From: Chelydra serpentina | Lineage: Eukaryota > Chordata > Testudines > Chelydridae | Direction: 5' to 3' | DNA length: 64,000 bases | NCBI GenBank assembly: GCA_037349315.1 | Contig: JBAIAC010000042.1 | Span: forward strand, 8,184,001 to 8,248,000 | Shown here: piece by piece, positions 21,750 through 32,506 of the stretch | Numbering within the stretch: position 1 is the stretch's first letter | Layout: every line of letters starts with the position of its first letter | Notes under the pieces: generated by a model | Told to the model about the DNA's origin: nothing | What the model saw: only the letters and a program-made list of their open reading frames with translations | Databases searched by the model: none | Translations under genes and position numbers: made by a program

Positions 21750-23100
21750 AGTATTTTGCTTCCTTTTTTGTCCCTACTTCCCTTACCCGAAATAAGCAAA
21801 CAGAAAATAACAAACCAGTAACCACTTTGTCCGTTTTCCAGCCACCACACTTAAAACTCACTTAAAATCACTACCAGTATCTCAAAGCAATCAGCTGTGC
21901 ACAGATCCTGCTTGACTATGCCACTGTGACGGGTTGGTATCACAGAAACTCCCTTGGTGCTGCCACCTGGTGTGCCAAGGCTACTTCTGCCCCTGCTTTC
22001 CTGCCTTTTCCAGCCTGGGACTCTCGAATCCTGTCTGTTTTGATCCAGATTCCGCTGATCTGCTGCAAACACAGACCCAGGTCCAAACCACGTCCCCTAA
22101 CAGCCGCAGGCCTGCCTGGAAGAAGCTCAGGAAGTGAGCTTGCCTTTGACACCCACGTGCCCAACTCCCAATGAGGTTCAAACCCTGAATAAATCCGGTT
22201 TACCCTGTATAAAGCTTATACAGGGTGAACTCATAAATAGTTCACCTTCTATTTCAAAGATAGAAAGATATACACAGCTGTTTGCTCTCCCCAGGTACTA
22301 ACATGTACTCCAGGTAACTTAATAAGTAAAAAGTGATTTTAATAAGTACAGAAAGTAGGATTTAAGTGATTCCAAGTAGTTGCAGACAGAACAAAGTGAA
22401 TTACTAAGTAAAATAAAATAAAACACGCACATCTAGGTCTAATTCAACTCAACACAGATAAAAGCCTCACCAGTTTCAGTCTTTTCCTTTTACAGACTGT
22501 AGAACTTCTAGCCTGGGTCCAGCAATTTCTCACACCCCCTATTGTCTTTGTCCTTTGTTCAGTCTCTTTCAGGTATGTCCTTGGGGGGGTGGAGAGCCTC
22601 TCTCTTTAGCCAGCTGAAGACAACATGGAGGGGCCTCCCCAGGATTTAAATAGACTTTCTCCCCTGGATGATCACTCCTCCCCACTCCCTGTGTAGCATC
22701 ATGTTACCCTGGAGTTTTGGGATCACATGGGCAAGTCACATGTCCATGCACAATTCCGAAACTAGCCCAGTGACATTTTTGGCCAAGCTCAGATGTGGAT
22801 TGGAGTCTGGGACACCTTTTGTCTGTTAAGTGCTTGCACTTAACATGCACATTCTTTTCTCCAGACATGATCCCATGCTCTTACCAAGGCTATGTATAAA
22901 CCCAGCAAATATAAAACCAATATTCATAACTTCAACTATAACAATGATACATGCATACAAACAGGAGGAATAGATTCAGTAGATCATAACTTTCACAGAG
23001 ATATGTTACATGGCACATGTAGCATAAAACATATTCCAGTTACATCATATATACATTTATAAGCCTCTCCCCATAAAGCCTTATGGGGTACACCGTCACA
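21750..23100 (-). mobile_element. Gypsy fragment: 5' LTR plus leader
   Basis: In element orientation the LTR occupies 23100 down to 21925, about 1176 bp, ending TGTGACGG...GTCACA as seen on the plus strand. It is followed by about 175 bp of leader (21924-21750) that matches 36617-36445 of the full element. The rest is missing, so this is a truncated copy and not a solo LTR. No target duplication, as expected. Confidence 0.85.
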
Positions 23101-23310
23101 ACAGGTTCCCTGGTGCATTGAATCCTTGCAATGTAAGAGACTCATAGATGAGACAAAGAAAGTTTTTTCTCTTTTTGGGGTGGAGAATATATAGCTTCAT
23201 AGTCAGGGTCAAAATTTCCAGGGACAACTGTTTTGAACAAGGGATGGTGGAAAATTTTCCATCAAAACTTTTTTGTCTAGAAAATTGAGTTTCCAATGAA
23301 AGATGGAAGT
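23101..23310. other. AT-rich repeat-like flank
   Basis: GGAAAATTTTCCATCAAAAC text like that near 26820-26990. No gene. Confidence 0.35.
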
Positions 23311-23586
23311 GTCTACTTTGGAAGACAGGAATCCCCAAAACTTTTTGAAAATGGGACTAAAGTCCTTAAATTGCTGATTTTGAGCTTATTATTCTCACTT
23401 TATTCTCAGTGGTAGAAGATGACAGAACAAGGAGTAATGGTCTCAAGTGTCTACTTTGGATGACAGGAATCCCCAAAACTTTTTGAAAATGGGACTAAAG
23501 TCCTTAAATTGCTGATTTTGAGCTTATTATTCTCACTTTATTCTCAGTGGTAGAAGATGACAAAACAAGGAGTAATGGTCTCAAGT
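23311..23586 (+). repeat. 138-bp tandem duplication across a CR1 junction
   Basis: 23311-23448 and 23449-23586 are nearly identical. Each unit starts GTCTACTTTGGA and ends in the first 48 or so bases of CR1 sequence (TCTCAGTGGTAGAAGATGACA to TCTCAAGT). Confidence 0.95.
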
Positions 23587-23830
23587 TGCAGAGGGGGAGG
23601 TTCAGGTTGGATATTAGGAAAAACTTTTTCACTAGTAGGGTGGTGAAGCACTGGAATGGGTTACCTAGGGAGGTGGTGGAATCTCCTTCCTTAGAGGTTT
23701 TTAAGGTCAGGCTTGACAAAGCCCTGGCTGGGATGATTTAGTTGGGGTTGGTCTTGCTTTGAGCAGGGGGTTGGACTAGATGACCTACTGAGGTCCCTTC
23801 CAACCCTGCGATTCTATGATTCTATGATGT
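23540..23830 (+). mobile_element. CR1 LINE 3' fragment
   Basis: Begins in the C-terminal reverse transcriptase codons ([18 protein letters not shown]) and runs to the tail ending ATTCTATGATTCTATGAT. Close match to 15100-15393. Confidence 0.95.
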
Positions 23831-24246
23831 TTTACTCCCTCAATGCTCATGAAAGTCAACATTCTTCTGGAATAAGGATTCAGTTCAAACTGACGACCCA
23901 ATTTCTACCACCCTTATTCAGACTGGGGAATGTGTTAAATCCTGCAAGCTGCTCTGCTTGGGTTGAATCCTGTCCCTGCACAGCATCCCATGGAACTTAA
24001 AATGCAGGAGTAGGGCCTTTGAAATCAATGGGAGTATTTGTTTATCAAGGCTTGGATTTTTAAAGGGGCCAAAGGGAGTCAGGAGTCTAATTCCCATTAA
24101 AAGTTAATGGGGTTGGTCATCTAATTCCCTGAGACCCCTTTGAAAAATTGCAGCCTTAAGTCACTACCTAAGGGGCCTGAATTGACACTGGTTTATTCCA
24201 GTTTGAGCCGTGTAACTCCATCCATATCCAGGGGATTCAGAGAGAC
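23831..24246. other. Intergenic with dispersed repeat
   Basis: 24050-24150 is the GGATTTTTAAA...CTTTGAAAAATTG dispersed family. No gene. Confidence 0.4.
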
Positions 24247-24450
24247 CTAAATCTGGAGTATCAGAGGGGTAGCCGTGTTAGTCTGGGTCTGTAGAAGTGA
24301 CAAAGAGTCCTGTGGCACCTTATAGACTAACAGATGTATTGGAGCATAAGCTTTCATGGGTGAATACCCACTTCGTTGAATGCATGCAGTGGAAATGTCC
24401 AGAGGCACATATAAATATGCAGGGAAGAAATATGTTCTAAATCTGGAGTA
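24247..24450 (+). mobile_element. Retroposon with 14-bp TSD
   Basis: CTAAATCTGGAGTA occurs at 24247-24260 and 24437-24450. The insert starts TCAGAGGGGTAGCCGTGTTAG and includes GGCACCTTATAGACTAACAG and GGGTGAATACCCACTTCG. Same family as 771-1007, here in single orientation. Confidence 0.8.
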
Positions 24451-24726
24451 GAACAGTGGGGAAGCAGGCCCCATAGGGGTTGCAGAATCAGGCCCTGAGT
24501 GAGAACTCCGGAATCTAGCCCTGTGACCTCAATGGAATTGGGACCCCCAGGCTGAGATTTTCAGAGTTGCCCAAGGGATTTGGAGTCACAATTTCCATCA
24601 CATGTAATGGGAACTGCACATCCAAATGCCTTTGGCGGCTTTGAAAATCTGATTCCAATGGCTGAGTGAGCCAGTCCCCCAGTGAAGGTCAGGACAGAGG
24701 CTACCCCAAATGCCTATTCCCTGATG
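24451..24726. other. Intergenic, 3' flank of OR
   Basis: 24545-24660 is another copy of the dispersed GATTTTCAGAG...TTGAAAATCTG family. Confidence 0.4.
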
Positions 24727-25653
24727 TTAGTGACATTTACGACCTATCACTCTCCTCAAGGCCCCTTTCACTTCCTTGTTCCTCAGGCTGTAGATAATGG
24801 GGTTCAGCATGGGGGTGAAGACCCCATACAGCATGGCCACCAGCCTGTCCCAATCTGGCGAGTGGCTTGATGAGGGGCGTATGTAGGTGAATATGGTCGC
24901 GCCATAGAACAGACACACCACCATGAGGTGCGAGGCGCAGGTGGAGAAGGCCTTGCTCTTGCCTTCAGCCGACTGGATCTTCAGGATGGCCGAGATGATC
25001 TGGATGTAGGAGAGGAGGGTGACCAGAAAGGCCCCCACACCGAATATCCCCCCTACAACGAGGCCCACCATCTCTGTGAGGTACGTGGAAGCACAGGATA
25101 AAGCCAGCACCGGGGGAATGTCACAGTAATATTGGTTGACTTTATTGGAGTGGCAGAAAGGCAGGGAGAAGGTAAGCACTGTGTGCAGCAGGGAGTTGAG
25201 GAACCCGGTGACCCATGTCCCGGCTGTCATCAGAATGCAGAGTCGCTTGTTCATAGTGACCATGTATTGCAAAGGGTGACACACGGCCACGTACCGGTCA
25301 TAGGCCATCACCGCCAAGAGGAAAACCTCCGTCCCTCCTAGAGCCACCAGGAAATAGAGCTGCAACATGCAGCCAGTGAAGGAAATTGTGTTGCTCTCTG
25401 ACAAGAGGTTTTCCAGCATCTTGGGCACGGTAGCAGTGGGGCAGCAGATGTCTAACAAGGAGAGGTTGCTGAGGAAGAAGTACATGGGGTTGTGCAGCTT
25501 AGCCTCAGTCCCTATGGCTATTAAGATGAGGCCATTGCCAGCGAGGGTTATCAAGTAGATCAACAGAAAGGCAACAAAAAGGGAGAAGTGAATGGCTGGG
25601 CGATTGGAAAGTCCCGTAAGGATGAATTCGGTTAACATCGTCCCATTGTCCAT
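24727..25653 (-). CDS. Olfactory receptor, class II, OR5V1-like
   Basis: Intact receptor of 308 residues from the ATG at 25653 (MDNGTMLTEF). An in-frame ATG at 25707 would add 18 residues, but a strong splice acceptor (TTAACCCCTTGCAG) falls between them with exon start at 25677, so the internal ATG is preferred. Hallmarks: NGT sequon, AGNGLIL in helix 1, LHNPMYFFLSNLSLLDICC, MAYDRYVAVCHPL, LPFCHSNKVNQYYCDIPP in loop 2, SYIQII, KAFSTCASHL and PMLNPIIYSLRNKEV. Loop 2 and FTYIRP resemble OR5V1. Not part of the local duplicated subfamily. Confidence 0.95.
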   Translation of the reverse strand: MDNGTMLTEFILTGLSNRPAIHFSLFVAFLLIYLITLAGNGLILIAIGTEAKLHNPMYFFLSNLSLLDICCPTATVPKMLENLLSESNTISFTGCMLQLYFLVALGGTEVFLLAVMAYDRYVAVCHPLQYMVTMNKRLCILMTAGTWVTGFLNSLLHTVLTFSLPFCHSNKVNQYYCDIPPVLALSCASTYLTEMVGLVVGGIFGVGAFLVTLLSYIQIISAILKIQSAEGKSKAFSTCASHLMVVCLFYGATIFTYIRPSSSHSPDWDRLVAMLYGVFTPMLNPIIYSLRNKEVKGALRRVIGRKCH

Positions 25654-25676
25654 TTCTCTGCTTGAAGAGGAGCTCT

Positions 25677-25697
25677 CCTGCAAGGGGTTAAATGAAA
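25677..25697 (-). promoter_or_regulatory. Probable 3' splice site of the OR coding exon
   Basis: On the minus strand a pyrimidine-rich tract ends in CCTTGCAG followed by GAGAGC. It lies 24 nt before the preferred ATG and excludes the upstream in-frame ATG from the exon. Confidence 0.6.
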
Positions 25698-25707
25698 GCG
25701 ATTTCAT

Positions 25708-26069
25708 TATGTGAAATTCTATGCATGGGCATGATGGATGGTCTTAGTGTTAAAGCAAAGGAGTGGGAGACAGAAGATCTAGGTTCTCTTCCACAGCCAT
25801 GTGCCTACTTGTTTCCCCCTAATAATAAACATTCTCAGATTAAAAAAAAATAAAAATGTGGTTGATACATTTTGAAATATTTCATTTTGGGTAAGTTAGA
25901 CATTAAACTCTCTCCCCCTGAGCAGCTTCAGTGATTCATGGGAGTTGTAGTATGGGTGCTTCATGCTCCCATTTTCCTCTCTGTGCTGGATTCCCTGGCT
26001 GGATTACATCTCATCTGATGGACTGCAATGGAGGCATTAACAGGAGAATTTCAACTAGGCATAAAGAGG
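25708..26069. other. Intergenic with possible MIR trace
   Basis: 25745-25810 (GGGAGACAGAAGATCTAGGTTCTC) weakly resembles a MIR-type SINE. Nothing else. Confidence 0.3.
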
Positions 26070-26632
26070 CATATTTTACCTCTATTTAGAACTGGTGAAT
26101 CCACTGCTGGAATCCTGTGTCCACTTCTGGTGACCACAATTTATGAAGGATGTTCATAAACTGGAGGGGGTTCAGAGAAGAGACAAGAATGACCAAGGGA
26201 TTAGAAAACGCCTTATAATGATAGATTCAAAGAGCTCTATCTATTTAGCTTAACAAAGAGAAGATTAATGGGTGACTTGATTACAGTCTATGAGTACCTA
26301 CATTGGGAACAAATATTTGGTAATGGTCTCTTCAATCTAGCAGAGAAAGGTATAACAAGATCCAATAGCTGAAAATTGAAGCTGACCAAACTCAGACAGG
26401 AAATGAGGCATACATTTTTAACACTGAGGGTAATTAACAATTGGAACAAGTTATCAAGGGTTGTGGTGGATTCTCCATCACTGACATTTTTAAATCAAGA
26501 TTGGAATATTTATTAAAAGATCTGCTCTAATTCAAATAGGAATTATTTGGGGAAGTTTTATTGTCTGTGTTATACAGGAGGTCAGACTAGATGATTACAG
26601 TGGTCCCTTCTGGCCTTGGAATCTATGCATTT
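26070..26632 (+). mobile_element. Old CR1 3' part
   Basis: Nucleotide text matches the C-terminal reverse transcriptase and 3' tail layout of CR1: CTGGAATCCTGTGTCCACTTCTGG, then GAGAAGATTAATGGGTGACTTGATTAC, then GTCAGACTAGATGATTACAGTGGTCCC. Frames are broken. More diverged than the copies at 13605 and 23540. Confidence 0.85.
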
Positions 26633-27503
26633 TTGAATGGTTCAACCAGAAGGGAGTCCTCAGTGCATCATGGGAGATATAGTCCAGCCCGAGATCCCAG
26701 CCCACAAAAGAGAACGAAGGCATGAGGCATCTGAACTACAGCTCCCACGAATAATCATGGCTGCTCAGTTAGATGCACACTAATGTCCAACTGCCCTGAA
26801 ATTAAATGTGTTGACTGGATTTGAAAACAGATTTTCATTTCAAATCATCCTGATCCACACAAAATAATTCATTCCAATTTTCCATCAGGAAAAAAATTGA
26901 AAATGTTTGGTTGAAATTCCTGTGGAAAATTTTTATTCTGATAAAACTGCATTTTCTGTTTTAAAATGTTTTGATGGAAAATTCCCAAGTAGCTGTCTCT
27001 ATTTGCTACTCTCCAGTCATTTAGTAGAATATCTTGTTTAGTCATAGACTATATATTTTGTTAGCAGCTCAGCCACTTATCAGCTATCTTCACCCTTTCT
27101 AACACGTCTTTGATGGACTTCTCTCCCTGTCAGCTTTCTCTCCATTCCCTCTATAGTAGTTTTTTTTTTTAAAGAAACTACTAAGCTAGCAGTCTGATTC
27201 ACCTCTGTTTATGGCAGAGGCTCTTCTGTTTATGCCTGCTTTCTCCAAAGATTTTTAAACCTCTCATCTCCAGCATATTCTCATCCATGCTTTAGGACAC
27301 AACAATCTTCAACCTATTGTCCCCTACCCTTCCCTTTCAGCTGGCTCTGCATTTCAGTGACAACTACTGCAGAAGAGTTTGATTTCAGCCTTCTTCTTGA
27401 TCATTTAAACTTGATCAGCAGCACGTGCCTTTCACCATTCCCAGTATAACCCAGGAACGCTTTAGCATCCCTGCTGGGTGAAGTACCTCTTTTGCCATGA
27501 TCT
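26633..27503. other. Intergenic
   Basis: 26820-26990 is AT-rich with GGAAAATTTT/TTGAAAAT inverse motifs. Nothing recognised in 27000-27500. Confidence 0.4.
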
Positions 27504-28143
27504 ATTTATCTCAGGCCTGCACAACTCGTAAAGCGGCAAGGGCCATATTACTCCAAAGAAAACAGCTGAGAGCTGAAACCCTCCGGACCCGCGGAAACAC
27601 CCCCCCACCAGCGCCGCCCGCCCCGCGGAAACAACCCCTCCTTCACTGGGGTGTGGAAGCCTGTAGAGGGGAAAAGAAACAGCGCACATAGGGTGACCAG
27701 ATCACAGCAGTAAAATAGGACCCTCCCCTCTCCACTCAGCCCCACCATCACACCCCTCTTCACCCCCCTCAGGGGTCACTATATTACTGCACACAAGAGT
27801 CAATCAATGCAATTGTAGATAAATCTCTGCATTATGCATTTTTGTATAACTTTTATATGACTTTGTATTGAACCTTGGTAATATGTTATAGCGGGCCCCT
27901 AAGGTAGTATAATTAAGGTAAAAGAACAATATCTTTTTGCTAGAAGTAGAATAAGATCTTCCCCCCACTTTGAATGTAATTGCCCTGTTGAATGAATGAG
28001 GTGTGAATGAGGAAGGCGTGGAAGGCAGGCACCTCCAGACAGCTGCAATCCTTGCCTACTCACTCCCCCCGCGGGTCGCACAGTGAGCCCATGCGGGCCG
28101 CATGCGGTCCCCGGGCTGCATGTTGTGCAGGCCTGATCTATCT
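27504..28143. mobile_element. Nonautonomous hAT element, 8-bp TSD with one mismatch
   Basis: The element spans 27512-28135, starts CAGGCCTGCACAAC and ends GTTGTGCAGGCCTG (perfect 14-bp inverse repeats). The flanks ATTTATCT (27504-27511) and ATCTATCT (28136-28143) differ at one base. CAG...CTG ends and an 8-bp duplication are hAT hallmarks. No transposase coding inside. Confidence 0.9.
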
Positions 28144-28716
28144 ATTTCCCTCTGCACCCAGCTCTCACTGGAGTGAGTGAGCGGGACAGTGACAGCAGAG
28201 CTGCACAGCGCTCCCTGCACGGCCATGGGGCTGGTGACACCCATCCCTGCAGGCGCAAGGTGCAGGGCAGGCTGCGGTCCTGGCAGGGCAGAGCCAAGAC
28301 TTCCCCAGCCTGGGCTGCAAGATGAAGGAGCTGTCCCTGGTTGTGAGGGAGGCCACCCCACTGCTGCATGGCTTCTGCCCATGGATGGAGCCATTCAACA
28401 GGGTAGCCTCTGCCACTGCCCCGGGGCTCATCGTTCTCCTCCGTCCTCACATCCCTGGCCATGGATCTCTGCTCTGCTGTGCCAGGAGCAGCCGCCTTCC
28501 CTGCCCCTTGCACCCCGGTGCCTTGGACCCCTCGATGGTGCATGAGCCACCAGTATCTCCGCTGTCACTGCTGGGAGCCCCCTGCAGCCCTGCCCTAACC
28601 CTGATCCCAACCCCCTCCCCCCCTCCGCTGTATTTCCTGCAACTATAAAAATTAATACTTTTTGAAAAGCTTGCCTTGGACTTGGCAGATGTTGGTTCAA
28701 TTCCCTCCTTTGTGAC
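28144..28716. other. GC-rich intergenic stretch
   Basis: Several overlapping open frames of 85-130 codons exist on both strands because the stretch is GC-rich. None has a recognisable domain, so I do not call a gene. Confidence 0.4.
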
Positions 28717-29482
28717 TGTCATAACCATACAGCTAAGGGTAGCCTAAAATTCCTCGGTTACCTGTAAGGGGTTAAGAAGCTCAAATAACCTGGTTGGCAC
28801 CTGACCAAAAGGACCAATGGGGAAAGAAGATACTTTCAAATCTAGGGGTGAGGAAGGCTTTGTTTGAGGCAGAGAGGCACCAGGTCAGAAAAATCCATCT
28901 CCTCCAAAGAATCCTAAAACGAGTCTCTAATATTACAAAAAGTGTAAAGGCGCATTAGGTTATCTTTTGTTTTAGCTTGTGAATTTTCCCTTTGCTACAG
29001 GGAGATGTATTCCTGGTTTTGTAACTTTGAAGTTGCCTAGAGGGAATTCCTCTGTGTGTTAAATCTTTTGTTACCCTGTAAAGTGACCTTCCATCCTGAT
29101 TTTACAGAGGTGATTCTTTTACCTTTTTAAAAAAAATAAAATTCTTCTTTGAAGAACCTGGTTGATTTTCAGTGTCCTAAAGACCCAGGGGTTTGGGTCT
29201 GTGCTCACTTTGTAATCAATTGGTTAGGATATTAATCTCAAGCCTCCCTAGGAAATGGGGTGTAGGGACTTGGGGGGATATTTTGGGGAAGATTGGGATC
29301 CAAGTGGCCCTCCCTGAATGTTTGTTTAAAGCACTTGGTGTGGCAGCAATACCAAGGGCAAGAAAGGAATTTGTGCCTTGGGGAAGTTTTTAACCTAAGC
29401 TGGTAGAAATAGCTTAGGGGGTCTTTCATGTGGGTCCCCACATCTGTACCCCAGAGTTCAGAGTGGGGAGGGAACCCTGACG
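28717..29482 (+). mobile_element. Solo LTR, second member, 5-bp TSD GTGAC
   Basis: Starts TGTCATAACCATACAGC and ends AACCCTGACG (last base A to G against the other copy). GTGAC occurs at 28712-28716 and 29483-29487. Landmarks shared with 3970-4786: CATCCTGATTTTACAGAG.TGAT, AATAAAATTCTTCTTT, TGTAA.CAATTGGTT and GTGGGGAGGGAACCCTGAC. Confidence 0.9.
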
Positions 29483-30656
29483 GTGACTTTCAGGGCAGAT
29501 TTCCAACGGACAGTAGGTACCTAAAAATGTATAATGGTGCCCAAGTAGATGCGGCACCTAACACCCATTGATTACAAATCCCACTAGGGGTGTCCGCTGT
29601 CTGTAGGTGCAGAAAAAACCTCTATAAATCTGTCCTTCTGGGCGTCAGGTCCCCATCTGAAAAGCAGGGGCAATAGCACCTCACAGGGCAGTGGGAGGAC
29701 AGATACATTCAGTTCAGTGAGGTGCCCAGATACCGTGGTGATGGGGGCCATACAAGGAGCTAGGATAGCAGTGACATGAGAGGGATTTCCTTCTTCTAAA
29801 TTCTGTTGGATTGGGAGTTTAAGAGAGATCATTGCCAAATTCCCCTTCGGTTCCAATGGAATTAGTTACCTAGCAAACTTACATGGCTTCAAAAACCTCG
29901 AGCTTCAAGAAGCAGGGAGGAAAAGGTTGATTTACCTCTATCATCAGCTGGAGTCTGTCACATCCTCACTCAGGATTTCAAACACTGTGATCCAGGTTAT
30001 CCAGTCCATCTTCTCTCCCCACTGCATTAATGTACTTCCATGTTCCCAGTAAATAGAACGTCATAGCCCAGATGGGCTACCATGGCTCTGTTATATCTGA
30101 TAACGTGCCCTGTGCTTCATACTCTCCGCCAAATGGGGAACGTCGTTTCTGATTCATTATATATCCTTCTGTGGGAAGGTGCAGTCTCCCAAGGCATGTC
30201 TGCTGTGGGGAACGTAACAGGCAAGGGAAAGTTAGTATTAGGTTTATTTGTAGACAATGTCGGTAGAGTCAAACTCCTAACCTCAAAGGGAAAGTCGTGG
30301 AGAGGGAAGAAACTTCTAATCCTAAAATCAAAATCTCTCTTTAGTGGGTGAATATTATGTTGATGGTCAAGAAATAACACTAATTCTAGAAATAAGGTTT
30401 ACAGCTAAGATTTTCAGAGCTGCCTAAATTATTTAGACACTGAGTTCCCATCCAATTCCCTTAGGCAGCTTTGAAAAATCTCAGCATAGATAGCTGATCT
30501 TGCACTTTGTCTAAACAAACCCTGTGTTGCCCTCAATAGCAAAACAGAGAAGTACCCAGACCCCATCCAATATCAGATAATAAGTTCAGGGAACATTTTA
30601 AAAAGTGTCTATGTGATTTAGGAGCCTAAATCCCATTTTCAAAAGTGTCTTACTAA
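29483..30656. other. Intergenic with MIR-like and dispersed repeats
   Basis: 29500-29600 and 30395-30490 are the CCTAAAT dispersed family. 29645-29760 (CCCCATCTGAAAAGCAGGGGCAATAGCACC) looks like the 3' half of a MIR-type SINE. No gene seen. Confidence 0.4.
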
Positions 30657-30670
30657 GGGTATGTCTACAC

Positions 30671-31787
30671 TGTGACGGGTTGGGGCCACAGAGACCTGCT
30701 TGGTGCTGCCACCTGCTGTGCCAAGGCTACTTCTGCCCCTGCTTCCAGGCCTTTTCCAGCTTGGGACTCCCGAATCCTGTCTGTTTTGAGCCAGATTCCA
30801 CTGATCTGCTGCAAACACAGACCCAGGTCCGAACCAAGTCCACTCACAACTGTAAGGCCCCTGGAAGCGCTCTTGCCTTTGACACCCAGCTGCTCCACTC
30901 CAAGGAGGTTCAAACCCTTAATAAATCCGTTTTACCCTGTATAAAGCTTATACAGGGTAAACTCATAAACAGTTCGCCTTCTATTTCACAGATAGAAAGT
31001 ATGCACACCTGTTTGCTCTCCCTTTGCACTAACTCGTACTCAAGGAAACTTAATAAGTAAAAAGTGATTTTAATAAGTACAAAAAATAGGATGTAAGTGA
31101 GTTCAATTAGTGACAGACAGAACAAAGCAAGTTACTTAGTAAAATAAAATAAAACACGCACGTCTATGTCTATTCAAAGTTAACACAGATAAAAGCCTCA
31201 CCAGATTCGGATATTTTCCTTTTTACAGGCTGTAGAATTAGCCTAGGTCCAGTAGCCGCACCCCCTGGTGTCTTTGTCCAGTTCCCCTCAGGAATGTGCT
31301 TGGGGGGGTGGAGAGCCTCTCCCTTTAGCCAGCTGAAGCCAAAATGGAAGGGTCTTGCAAGGGCTTTTATAGCCTTTCTTCCTCTCCCTGCGTAGGATCC
31401 AGTAGCCCTGAAGTTTTGGGATCACATGGGCAAGTCACCTGTCCATGTGCCCTAACCAGTCTAACCAGTTGCATCCTTGACTGGGGCCCCGATGTGGATT
31501 GGGGTCTGCACCTTCTTTTGTCTGTTAAGTACTTGTACTCAACTTGCACATTCCTTCCTCTGGACCTGGTCCCATGTTCTTACAAAAGCTATGCATAAAA
31601 CCAGCAAATATAAAACCAATGTTCATAACTACAACCACAACAATGATACATGCATACAAACAGGAGGAATAAATTCAGTAGGTCATAACTTTCACAGAGA
31701 TATGTTGCATGGCACATGTAGCATAAAACGTTACACATATATAGTTATAAGCATCTCCCCATAAAGTTTTATGGGGACACTGTCACA
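30671..31787 (-). repeat. Gypsy 3' LTR
   Basis: By hand comparison about nine substitutions and no length change against 36618-37734, i.e. under 1% divergence. AATAAA-type and TATA-type sites were not assigned. Confidence 0.95.
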
Positions 31788-31800
31788 CCCTCCTCCTGAA
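31788..31800 (-). other. Polypurine tract of the gypsy element
   Basis: Read on the minus strand the bases just before the 3' LTR are TTCAGGAGGAGGG, a purine run suitable for plus-strand priming. Confidence 0.7.
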
Positions 31801-31846
31801 CTTACTGCCAGAGACTTGGACACTGTCCATGGCGGAGGCAGTACAC

Positions 31847-32506
31847 CTAAAATTCCTCTTTCCTGGACAGGGCATCGGCTACCCAGTTCTCCTTTCCTTT
31901 AATATGCATAATCTCCATGTCAAACTCCTGTAGGACCAGACTCCAGCGTAGCAGCTTGGAGTTTGTGCCCTTAGTGCGGTGAAGCCACACCAGCGGTGAA
32001 TGGTCAGTTAGAATTCTGAACCGCTTATTAAAGAGGTATGGCCTTAGTTGTTTGACAGCCCACACAATGGCATAGCACTCCTTCTCTATGACGGAGTAAT
32101 TCTGTTCGGCAGGGGACAGCTTTTTGCTCAGGAAAGCAATGGGATGCTTCTTGCTGTCTTCCCCCGTTTGCATCAGCACAGCCCCCAACCCTGTGTCTGA
32201 CGCATCGGTGCACAAATCAAAAGGCTTATCGAAGTCCGGGCTGGCCAGCACAGGCTCCGCAGACAGGAGTGCTTTTACCTTATCGAAGCCTTCCTGGCAC
32301 GCCTTTGACCAAATTACCTTGTTAGGCTGATGCTTTTTACACAAGTCCGTGATTGGGGATACAATGTCACTGAACCCCTCCACAAACCTCCTGTAATAGT
32401 TTGCTAAGCCTATGAAGGATTGAACTTGCCTTTTAGTCTGGGGTACAGGCCATTTCACGATGGCCTCCACCTTAAGAGGGTCGGGGGATATTTCCCCCCC
32501 CCCCAA
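31847..32506 (-). pseudogene. Gypsy pol C-terminal part: RNase H
   Basis: 219-codon frame, one frame away from the long pol frame. The switch lies at or beside a run of 11 C (32494-32504). Motifs: FIGLANYYRRFVEGF (connection region), DLCTDASDTGLGAVLMQ with the first catalytic Asp, KHPIAFLSKKL, EKECYAIVWAVKQ with the catalytic Glu, ILTDHSPLVWL with the next Asp, and VADALSRKEEF at the end, where the enzyme stops just before the polypurine tract. A single-base length change in the homopolymer is the simplest break; a sequencing error there is also possible. Confidence 0.85.

Noticed and set aside
24727..25707. OR start at the upstream ATG (25707)
   Set aside because: A strong splice acceptor lies between it and the next in-frame ATG, and the extra 18 residues are not OR-like.
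28142..28728. Overlapping open frames up to 133 codons on both strands in a GC-rich stretch
   Set aside because: Frames overlap on both strands, composition explains them, and none shows a domain or splice context.
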